DNA of 64,000 nt, taken from contig SGPM01000053.1 in the NCBI GenBank assembly GCA_004802725.1, positions 1-64,000 on the forward strand. Reading direction: 5' to 3'. Shown piece after piece: positions 47,201 to 57,297 of this stretch (position 1 is the first letter of the stretch; each line of letters opens with the position of its first letter). A program made the position numbers and the translations under genes. Origin of the DNA: Antrodiella citrinella (taxonomy: Eukaryota; Basidiomycota; Agaricomycetes; Polyporales; Steccherinaceae). The notes below the pieces were generated by a model. It was not told where the DNA came from. It saw only the letters and a program-made list of their open reading frames with translations, and ran no database searches.

Positions 47201-47950
47201 GACGCTGCGAAGTCCTCCAATGCTGTCACCGCGAATTCTTTTCCGGTTGCTGATCAGAAAGCGATTGTAGAGGCGGCTGTCGCTGCTGCAGTCGCGGTGC
47301 GGGAACAGGAGTTGGCGAAAATCCAGGAAGAGGCCGTGATGAAAGCCATGGAAGCAGGTCGAATGGAGGCAGGGGCTAAAGCCAAAATCAAGGATGGTCA
47401 GCTTGTACGAGCCCAGGCACGTCTGAAGGAACTTGAAACACAGATGAAGGACTTGCAAGATAAGGGCATCATTCCGCATCCTGCGGCGAAGAATGGCGCG
47501 GCAGCACCCAAGCCCGCTGCTGCTGTTGCCGCACCACCTGCTGGAGGTTCGTCGAAACCTACTCCAGCTCCCCCAGCCCCGCGTTTCGCCACCGGTGCTC
47601 AACATCCTGCAGCTACGAACAATCTTCCTCAAAGGCCCGGTGGCGCTCCACTTCCTGGCGCAGGTCGAGGTCGGGGCGGCGCTCCCCGAGGTGCACCACG
47701 GAACCTCGCCACAGCTTCGGGTCTCACTATTCGCGGTGCAGCACCTGCTGCAGGTGCTCCTGCAGTGGCCGACAACACGGCGGCAGGTCCCAGCACTGGT
47801 GTGTCTATCATGGGAGCGGCCTCCAAACGCGCTCGAGACTCAGAAGGAGGTGAAGGAGACAACTCGCTTGCGAAACGACTGAAACCTGCTCCAGGCGGTG
47901 GTCCTGTCCAACTCAATCGAAATCGAGTTCCTCCACCTCCACCGCAATAG
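41299..47950 (+). CDS. TPR/MLP1-like nuclear pore basket protein
   Basis: About sixteen short introns split a very long coiled-coil protein of roughly 1,900-2,000 residues. After a short basic N-terminus (MKRTRRQSKKALEAADAAG) nearly the whole chain is heptad-rich Glu/Gln/Leu/Arg sequence. The conserved TPR/MLP1 segment lies about one quarter in: GGKTFTEVYADYVRLQEEYQ, then ALAERDANVTLATDN, NEFLTKQLNDLGMQVQTLLK and ITESLIRFRSIPELQAQNQK. The C-terminal 200 residues are Ala/Pro/Gly-rich with a bipartite-like basic site (KRARD ... KRLKP) and end in PPPPPQ. Such proteins form the nuclear basket and act in mRNA quality control and chromatin anchoring. N bases from 41395 to 42466 hide a few residues. 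Confidence 0.88.
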
Positions 47951-48818
47951 TCGTCATCAGTCGTCTTCCTTCTTGTCTTTCTTGTTTACAGTCGCTAAGA
48001 CTTGAGACTTTTCTGCACTGCCGTCGTCGTCTTATCATACACTTTTCTCTCCACTATTGTATTGTTATCATCTGACTCCTATGTTGTGCGTTTTCTTGCA
48101 TCGGGGACGATATCCTCATAACACACCATCGTAAAGCAATTGTAGAACTTAATCATCTCCAATTCTCACATATAGTGTGCACTGCGAGTGCGCGGCACGA
48201 GCAAGATGGGTGTTCATTATTCATCAATTTTTCATAGCATCAACGGTATGTAAGACATAAACAAACTAGAGTGAATATTGCAAACATGAGAGAAGACGAT
48301 ACGAACGAAAAAGATGATGATGCCGGTCAGTGAGGAGTTCGTGAAAGCGACGTGTAGCGGGACGTAGGCGACGACGAGAGTTGCGTGAGAGACCCGTGAA
48401 AGACGTGTGGAGCGTTGAGGAGCACGATAGCAGATGGGGTACCGATAGCAAGGAGAGAGTAAAAACAGAAGAGAAGGGGAGAGAGACGGATGAGATGGGA
48501 GAAAAGAGGCACAATGCTGGTTGCGGCGATAAACAATGCATGCGAATGAATGAATGAACGAAGAGGTGGAGTGGATAATAGATAGATGGGTTGGGAAGTT
48601 CAGATTGGAATTGGATGAGTTATAGATCAAGAACGAAACGAAACGAAACACAAAGCACGAAGAGACGCAACTGGTAGGAAATGGTGTCCAGATCAAAGTG
48701 AGGGGTAATGCACAATACGAACTGAATCCAAAGAGGGATGGAACAGAGGAAGGGTATATACACTATAAAAGTCATAACCGTGTGGGGAGGAAGCGAGCAA
48801 AATCAAGTGGCTCGAGCT
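47951..48818. other. Convergent 3' region with a long purine-rich stretch
   Basis: About 870 bp between TPR/MLP1 and the large kinase gene. From about 48250 to 48720 the plus strand is strongly purine-rich, with short tandem words such as GAATGAATGAATGAA at 48545-48559 and GAACGAAACGAAACGAAAC near 48632. On the minus strand this is a CT-rich 3' region of the kinase gene. No coding frame is supported. Confidence 0.6.
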
Positions 48819-51800
48819 TCACCGTTTCCCATTCACGATTGTCCTAAGGGCAGTCCGGAACTTGCTGACGCCGTCAGTCTTGCCGGAGAACGTCCCATAT
48901 GCTGCCTTTGGACCTGGGGAAGTCGCGCCGCCCAACGTGCCGAACTCGTCGGCGGACGTATCTTGACCACGCCAATCTTCGCTGGACACTGGGGGCGGCA
49001 TCTTGCGCGTTGCGGTGAAGAAGTGCTTCGACGTCTTGGGTTGAGGGGGTGCGACGTGACCGATGGGACCGATGTTATCGGATTGGTAGCCTCGTCCGTT
49101 GCGTTTCACGCCGGTTGTGGACATGAGGAAGCTATTCGACATCGAGGTTAGCCCATGTCCCAGTGTCATAAAAATCAATTTGGATACTCACCGGTCGTAA
49201 ACGCTCTCTACATGCTTCTTAGCTGGCGTATCCATGACAGGGATAAGTTGAGACTGTGGTCTCGCAGGGTAAGGATTGACGTGGAGGGGAGAAGACGTGA
49301 GGTCGTCGTATCTCAACGACCGCTTCATGATGACAGAATCTTCAAAGTCGGTGATATGCGTAGGGGTAGTAGGCTGGATGAACAAGTTCTTGTCGACGAC
49401 CGCAGACAGCCGCTGCGACGCGGGTGGCGAGGGTTTTGAGACTGAAGCAATGCACACCTATCAGTATCGCACAAGACACAAAACCAGTTGTTAGACAACT
49501 TACGTTTCTCAACCTCGAACTCGAGCTGCGTTACAGGCGTAATACACCGTCCCAAATCATTCTGACTCCTCGACTTCTCCCGCCTCTTCGTCGGCGACGA
49601 AAAGTTCACCTCGAGACTCATCCTCCTCTCATGTTTCACCTTCACTTTCGGCTCCGGCGACCGCGTCACCACAGTCGCTCTCCGCGCCCTGTTCGGCGAC
49701 GCGTTTACAGGTGCCAACGTTGGTTCAACTCTGCTCCGTTCATCCTCCGAGGGGATAGTCGGAAGCGTGTTGTTCTCCATTGCAAACGAACTCGAAGGGG
49801 GTTGGAGGGACCCGCATTCGAAGGATGAAGCCAACGGAGAGGGGGCGGGTGTGCCGGTTTCGTACTCGTTCACGAAGATCTGGTTCGCAGCGAGGATCCT
49901 GCGTGGGACGCGGTTCGAGCGTTGACTCCTGCTGAGATCGGCGGATGTGTCCTGGTTGTCCTTGAGGGATTTGTGACGGGCGATAGGGGCGACCGGGAGG
50001 GGAGGCAGAGGGCCGACGGTAGTGGATGCGTTGAAGTTATGGCGGGCATCTTCGACGACCTCTGAATAAGACGATATGGCTCTATCAGCAACGAGACTCA
50101 GGACGATCAATGGGGAGGTAAGACTCACTCTCGACGCTTCGAATCCAGATAGTCATCCTATCCAATTGACTCTCCTGCGCAAGCTGCTCGTTCCGCACTG
50201 CATGACGCACAATCGGCAAAGAAGACTTAGCTACACATTCACACACATACACAAATGGAACGTGGTAAGGCCATATTTCAGCCCGCAACAATAGTGAAAA
50301 GAAACGAACCTTCACGAATAAGAGCGTCATTCTCCCATGACGCGCGGTTCGACACGCTTCGTCTGGATTCCTCGTCGTCGTCGCGGACAGGAAGGTGGAG
50401 GTCATTGCTGTTGGTTGAGCGTCCGAGGGGCCCGAGGGCGAGGGCGGTGGAGGATTTGTACAGTCTGACAGCCCCATCTGCTACAAAGTTAGTACATATA
50501 TGCAGACTGGAAAGAAATGGCGCGTACCAATGGACATCTTGAGGCTCTGCTTCAAAAGGTTTAGGCTAGACTCGTTACCAGAGCGGGTGTATTCGTCCAA
50601 GAAGCGAGACTCGAATGATTCTGCGGCAACTTATCAGCATTGGAAACTTTTGGCAAGCAGAAAGGTTGTTCACCTTCCATGAGAGGACTCAGAGGCGTAG
50701 GCAACGCGCTCTCCACCTCCGGCTCATCCACGACCGCGATCTGCGGCAAGTTGAACCGTCTCCTCTCGCTGTTGCACGCCTCTCTGTCCTTGTCGCGCTG
50801 CTCTCGTTCGTCCAGCTGTACGCGTTCACGCTCTTCTCGCTCCTGCTCCTCCCGGTCTCGTTCCAGCTGCGCCTTGACTTCCCGCTCCCGCTGCTCCTCC
50901 ATCTCCCGCATCATATCCTGCACCCTCCGCCTCTTCTGCTCCTCCACAAGCTCCTTCCTCTCCTTCTCGACCCGCGCCACACGCGCCTCCGCCCGTTCAG
51001 CCTCAGACTCACGCTCCGTCTCGCTCTCGAACCGCGAGAGCTCACGCAACCTCTGACGTTCCTTCTCCCACTCGCGCATGCGGTCACGGACGGAGTCGCC
51101 GGGTGAGATCGGGGAGGTGGGGGTGACGCGGGACTTGGTCGGAGCGTTGGCGAGAGGCCTGGAGGCTTGTTTGGCGGATGAAGACTTAGTGCTTGTGGCG
51201 GCGACGGTGCGATGCGAAGTCGGGGCGCTCGAGTTCTCCTTGTCCTTCACAGCGGGTGCGACCTTCTTCTTGGTGACATGGGACGGCACTAGCACAGGCT
51301 TCTTGTTCTCATCCCCACCGTTACTGTTCGCGTTCCGGCTGAGCCCAGTCAGATCCACGCCGAACACCCTACTACGCCTCCGTGCGTCCTTCGCCTCTTT
51401 ATCTTTCGCCGCAGCGTCCTTCGCGCGTAATACGACGGGAGAATCGTCCTTCTCAGGTACAGGAGGTGGCGCATCTACATCCGCCGCCATATGCTTCTTG
51501 AGTCTCAACGACCCCATCGGCGAGCCCGACTCTTGCCTCTTCCTCGGTCCCAGCGGTTTCTTTGCGCGTACGCTCCCGCTGCTGCCGTTCGCCCTAGGGG
51601 ACGAGAACACCGCGTTCGGGTTTGCGAAGACGTTGACGGACGCTGCCGTGGCGTCGGGGGTGTTCAACGGTGTGGGTGCGATGTGGATTTGCGGGATGGG
51701 TGAGAGGGCAGAGAATATGGAAGACATACGAGGTGTGCCGGGGGTGTCGTTCGTTCGTGGACGAGGTTCTGAAATGGCAACAAGTGATGAAACGCGTTAG

Positions 51801-53433
51801 TTAGTAAAGATAATTATGGTTCTTTGATGGAAGTACGGTACTTACTGCCTTCGGTGAGCTGAAGCTTGGGCTGGGAATATGAACGGGCATGTTTGGACTC
51901 CGTGAGGCGCTTCGATGTGTGTTTATCCTTGGAAGAAGGCGACAAACCAGGGGGAGACCCGAGGTTCTCCTTGTCCGCTGCTACGGATTTCGTGGGTTTC
52001 TTCTCCTTCTTGTCCCTGGTGGAGTTCGTGCGAGTCGTAGACAGGGAAGTGTTGGAAGGTGGTGACCAAGGAGATGTCACGTTGATGAGTTTGGATACTT
52101 CAGAGGCGTTGAGAGCGTCGATGGAAGGTGAAGCGGGGTGTGCGATGCTGGCAGCTTTCCCTGCACACAGAGAAGATTCTTGAGTAAATGAGAAATTGAC
52201 TTGTGAAAGTCCATAAACTCACTATGCGTCCTGCCTTCCTTCTCCTTCTCAACTTCCATCGTCCAATACGCATCTCCCATAGCCGCACTCGCCGTACACC
52301 TCAAATCGGCATTCGGCAGGATCATCCTCCTGAGCAGGGCCTCGATGCCCGCACTCATCTTCCAGCTCCCGACCCACTTGCCTTTCAGCGTACGCGACCA
52401 ATACTTCTCCAAGTCTTCCTTCGTGGAGAATTGCTCGCCTTCTGAGTACTCGAATGGTGTTCGTCCGACTAGGATCTCGAAGAACGTGATTCCGAGTGAC
52501 CAGACGTCAGATTTACGCGTGTCGTGTGGCATGCCGCGGGCACGTTCAGGGGAGAGGTACTGTAATTGACATAAGCAAGTTATCAGACGCGTAAATGAGA
52601 GCTAAGATCTGACCTCTGGAGTACCATAGGACAAGTTGCTATGGAATGCGGTATCAAGAGTAGTGTCATATCGTTCAGCAAAGCCGAAATCGACGAAAAC
52701 GGGTACGTTCTCAGAGGAGAGGAGAATGTTGGCAGGCCTATCAGCAAAGTAATGAGTGCATGAATTCTGCCGAATTGCGAATGAGCATACTTGATGTCGT
52801 TGTGTACAACCCCTCGCTTATGCAAAAACTCTACGCCGGACAGAAGAGAATGGAACCACTCCTTGGCATGCCGTTCATTGACTTCGACGGGGACGAGACG
52901 CGGGTGATACGCCCTGAATGCGGCATTGTGAGGTTCGGGTGCTGTTTTGATGAAATGAGTGGCACTCACATTGTAATCAAAGCGTATGAAGGGGTAATGA
53001 TAAACGAGTAGAAGGGGATGATGGATGGGTGTGGTTCATGTTTGAATGACCTGACTACCTTCATTTCGTTCCATCTGCGGCACCAGAACCGTCAGCGAAC
53101 CTATGAAGTTGTTGAGGCTGGCAGTACGTACAGTGACCTAACGCGAGCAGCTGTTGTGGATGTTTTGGACCTGTGGACAAGCTTGACCGCGATTTTGTTG
53201 TCATTTGGTCTTGGTGGTGCGCCAGAGGTGGAGGGAGGGTCGGGTTTCGGACGACATAGCCAGACGCTTCCCCAGTTTCCGAAGCCAATCTGTGACACGA
53301 ATCAGCCTGTGTTCGCAACGCAATAAGGATGAAACAAACGCACTTCTTCAATGAACTGAAGTCTGTCGGCAAGGACCTGGTCTGAGATGGAGAAAATGTC
53401 GGTAGCTTCTTGAGGAGGAGGCGGGGGAATCAT
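48819..53433 (-). CDS. Large Ser/Thr protein kinase with a disordered C-terminal region
   Basis: About a dozen exons give roughly 1,300 residues. The kinase domain is N-terminal: FIEE joined to IGFGNWGSVWLCRPK (glycine loop), KIAVKLVHRSKT (ATP lysine), EWFHSLLSGVEFLHKRGVVHNDIKPANILL (in two parts here, with catalytic Asp in HND), VPVFVDFGFAERYD (DFG), GTPEYLSPERA and SDVWSLGITFFEILVGRTPF. All catalytic residues are present, so it should be active. The rest is Ser/Pro/Lys-rich and includes a highly charged helix of about 110 residues (EWEKERQRLRELSRFESE onward), then conserved-looking blocks (DEYTRSGNESSLNLLKQSL, RATVVTRSPEPKVKVKHERR). This fits a fungal cell-cycle or signalling kinase, but I cannot name the orthologue. 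Confidence 0.85.
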
Positions 53434-53945
53434 GATGCGAGAGCAGTAGAGCGAGGTACAGTGATACACAGAGGGAAAGCAGAGAGAATGCGAGTCAGCG
53501 ACAGAGAAGAAGACCTAGTAGCTACTTGAAGTTGAACGAGGAGAGACACGACAGAACATCCGAAACAAACGTCGATGAACGGAATCAACATCCAACGTCG
53601 ACTCTCGGTTGCTCAAATCCAACATTTGTTCTCTACAAACAACGCGTCCTGAACATTCCCATCATTTCATCAATACACGAGGCACGCGCCCAACCGCGTC
53701 GAGACACGTGATGGCGTCTCTCCCAAACAAGGCAACCCCGGCAACCCCTTCGTTTGCCTCCGCCTCCGTCACCATCACCATCGAGCAGGTGGTGTCAAGT
53801 TTCAATACTATGATATCAATAATCTGCGGGATACTTATATGTAACAAGAAAGAAAGACGTAGAACTAGCTACCCTCAGTCGATTAGCGTACACATGATAT
53901 ATACTACTTACTACTTACTGAAGTCTGAGGACGACCCGGAATCCC
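53434..53945. other. Region between the large kinase and FunK1 B
   Basis: About 510 bp. A plus-strand frame from an ATG at 53711 (MASLPNKATPATPSFASA) runs into FunK1 B and has no known relative. From about 53808 the sequence resembles the region just after FunK1 C (from about 57187), which marks shared 3' flanks of the two duplicates. Confidence 0.5.
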
Positions 53946-56768
53946 TTAGACCTGCTCGCCCAACACTGCCATGAAAGACTCATATGTCAAGACAGCGTCT
54001 CGCGCTACCACCTTCGGTCGGACCATATCCTTGACCAATGCAATCATCTCCTGCTCATTCGCACCGGGAGACTCCTCCCACGCATCGTCCATCTCGCTGT
54101 AGATATCTTCGTATACCTTCAGGATCGGCTTCATAAAGGCCTTGTTGAGTTTGATGACCCAGCTATCGACCAATGGTCGGTATTCGTCGTCGGTCTTCGC
54201 AAAGATGTTTCTCAGCGTGGACCTATCGCGGATGGCTTCGGCTTTGTTGATACCCAGCTGCTCGAAATCGGTAAGCAACCAGCCGTCGATATATCCCAGA
54301 GTGTTTGATGCAGGTTGGAAGGACGCAATGAACCAAACGAGGACGTAGAAGAACGATTCCATGTCATAGCGATATAGATGCTGCGGCACTTGGCGAAATC
54401 GAAGCAAGTCGAGGGCCATGAAGGGACCTGTGCCGGTCCTACACCTGGACTCCCTTTCCGACACAAGGAATGCGCGAGCAGCCACAGGACCCCGTATCGT
54501 GGGCTGAGCCTCGCGCAATGCAGCGGCGCTCGGTGCTTGAGAGGAAGCCTTGCTGATCTTTGACTTGATCGTGTCCTCCACAATGATGTCCATGGTGATG
54601 TCCTCCTGCGTGAGATGTTTGGCCAGATCCCAGTCGCATAGGACTCCGACGGCCCCTTCGTCCTTAGAGCGATAGAACATGATGTTGTTGGCACTAACAT
54701 CACGGTGAAGTATGTTTGAGGAAACGTAGGCAGCGTGATGCCCTGTGACGATAAGGTCAGCTTGTCTGATCGCATTAAATAATAAGGGAACATACCTTTT
54801 ACAGAGCCGATGAACGCAGCCTTGAACTCTTCGACGTTCTTCACCGCACTCAAAGGCAGATATTCTGACATAACGATCATACGACACACACGGTCGGTCT
54901 GATCATTTGCGGGGAGTCCCATGAATGCGCGGGGAAGCATCATCTCCTCCATGGTCCCGGTTCCTGCACACTTCATCTCCACGATGTGCTTCAAACACTT
55001 GCGAATGGACTCGTGCTCGCTCTCCTTGATTCCCACGGTGACCGCACGAACATAGGAGTCCTCCTCAATTCGCCAAAGGGACTGCCAGGAGATCTTGCAC
55101 ATGGTTTTCCCCGTACCACACGAAGTGTGTCCCACTATGCCATCCACATTGACGGGAATGACAATCGTAGCACGACCCACAGCATCATGCGTGTTGATGA
55201 GTTTCCGGTCGGCAGAGATATCGAGGGAGAGTACAACATCTTCCAGAATGTTGGAGTTGATGTCTTTAGCGTTAGGGATAGAGAGTTTGACACGAGGGTA
55301 GTTAAGGAGAGTCCGCGGTTTGATTCCATCCGGGAATGTGAGGAAGGGGAAGATACCGAGTTGCTTTGGAGAGGCGTAACGAGTGGCGGCGAGGTAGAGA
55401 AGCAAGATGTGAGGCTCCTCAAAGATGTCGAAAGGAGCAGACGCGACAACGCCCATGCGGTCCATATAATATAAGGTCATCTCGTAGTCGTCGATCAAAA
55501 ACCCAGAGGCGTACGATCGGATCCCGTGAGAGGACAGCTCGTGGACATACTTCACAGCCTGCATCTCGTTCTCAGTGAGAGTCGACATGGGCAGATAAAC
55601 CGACCGCCCAGGTATTGACACCGCGTGATTCAACCGACGTCGCTTTAACGCACGGAGCTTCGACTGCGGAGCTTCGTCCGCTTTGCGTTTCTTGCCCGCG
55701 GGTATAATGTATGTGGGGGTTTGATCGAGAAGTTCATGGCGGTTTGAAAACGGGTCATCGAATGATATTTTCTTCTAGTAGCAGACGTGTCAGTACCACC
55801 TTTCGAGTGACATACAGATACTCACTTTCAGCAGTCTGTCCAGGTCTATACGTGTTACAGGAGGTTGTCTTTTTTCCCTGGGATCCTTCTTCAGCTCTCC
55901 GATATGTCCACCAGCTTGCCATAGTTGGGAATATGACCCGGATAAGCAGCTCATGAAGTCCGGGTGGAAATTAGAGAATTGGCCATGGATGTCCTCGTCG
56001 ACCACACCTCTCAGATCCAAACTGGGTGTGCCTGTGGAGCCACGACCTTTCCGGAATCCTGTGTCGAGCTGGGCCGCAAGGTTATCGAGAAGATCCAAGA
56101 CTGCCACGTAAGCGCTGCGCTGATCTTCTGTACGAGAATGCTTCGTGTACGTGCCTCGACTGTACTCATGGCAGAGATGTCTGGGCAAGTTGTACCCTAG
56201 GGGCGGCGCGTCTTTGAGAAGATCTTCCTTCTTGAACCCATAGACAGCGGAAATGAAGTCGACGACGGGATAGCCACGAATAACCTTGCCGGAGAGATGT
56301 CCATGGAGGTAGTTTACGATATCACCATTGGCATAACTACCGTCCCGACGGCTGCTGTGTGGAACTGGCTTTGGGCGAACGGGATTGGGAAACACTACAT
56401 TCTACATGTCAGCACAGAGGCCAAAGACGACACAAAAGATACGTACCAGACATTGCAGATGCAACACGTCGGAGTACAGAGTGACGGTTTAGAGAACCAT
56501 AAACGCGTCGCCGGACGAGTCCAAGCACATTTTCGTCAAGGGAAGCCGCATAGTGCTGCACTGTGGCCGGCAAAGGAACGACATCATGGCCAGTAGATCC
56601 AGCACCGTCCGACTCATGATATTCATACCATAAATTGGGATCTACCAAACCTTGGTCGGAGCCTGTGAGTCGAAGACGAGCATTGCAATAGGTGATGAGG
56701 CGAGAATGCAAGTGAGAGGGCGGGAGATAGTCGTTGAGCCGAGGGAAGTAGGCCGCGGCCGCCATCAT
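53946..56768 (-). CDS. FunK1-type fungal protein kinase, copy B
   Basis: Four exons (56768-56447, 56394-55826, 55774-54796, 54742-53946; phases 1, 0, 1) give 888 residues. Exon and phase layout equal those of copies A and C. The N-terminal domain has YPVVDFISAVYGFKKEDLL; the linker contains GKKRKADEA and ALKRRRL as likely nuclear signals. The kinase part reads MQAVKYVHELSSHGIRSYA, TMCKISW, VCRMIVMSEYLPL, NILHRDVSANNIMF (HRD about 636-638), LCDWDLA, RTGTGPFMALDLL, YDMESFFYVLVWFIA and LTYESFMAVLGEQV. The first exon is unusually long (107 codons) and starts MMAAAAYFPRLNDY, unlike A and C, so its start may have been captured from new sequence. Function beyond kinase activity cannot be said. Confidence 0.88.
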
Positions 56769-57297
56769 GTCGCGTACTTATGCACCAGATTGAAAAATAC
56801 AAGCCTCCTCTCGCTGATTGACAAGCTGGTATCGTAGTTGGACTTCAATGAAAGTGGCCGATAGACTGTCAGAGACACCGTGACGGTCAATGTCATGGTC
56901 GAACCAAGCAATGACTGAGTTGACTCGGAACTTCAGTAAGGAACGATTGTCTTCCGCACCGAGGTCAGCCAAGGAGACTTAGCATTCCAGTGGGATATAG
57001 AACAGATGGAACGTATGACTCATACACAGTGACGACGCTCATGCAAGAACGTTATCACGTCATCGTGTTGACTGACATACCTCTGTCCCCCAGATTCTCT
57101 TCACGAGTCCTGGACCTCACGCGCACGCCTGACTTCCGACTCTACCAACGAAATAAGTCGCGAGTGAATAGAACGTTGGTATCATTTCTACGATACTAAT
57201 AACCTGCGGCATACTTGCATGTTACATTGACAGAAGACAGTAGACTCAGAGCCTAGGTAGTACAGTTACTACCCCCACTCAGTGCAAGCCTGAGGTT
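56769..57297. other. Spacer between FunK1 B and C
   Basis: About 530 bp in the tandem arrangement: promoter of B and 3' end of C. The part from 57187 to about 57245 resembles the 3' flank of copy B. No coding frame is supported. Confidence 0.55.

Noticed and set aside
48232..48696. 154-codon Ser/Phe-rich minus-strand frame after TPR/MLP1
   Set aside because: It is the CT-rich complement of the purine tract, so low complexity explains the open frame.
51078..51800. 240-codon plus-strand frame within the large kinase gene
   Set aside because: The minus-strand frame of 388 codons here is charged, splices to the kinase exons and explains the composition.
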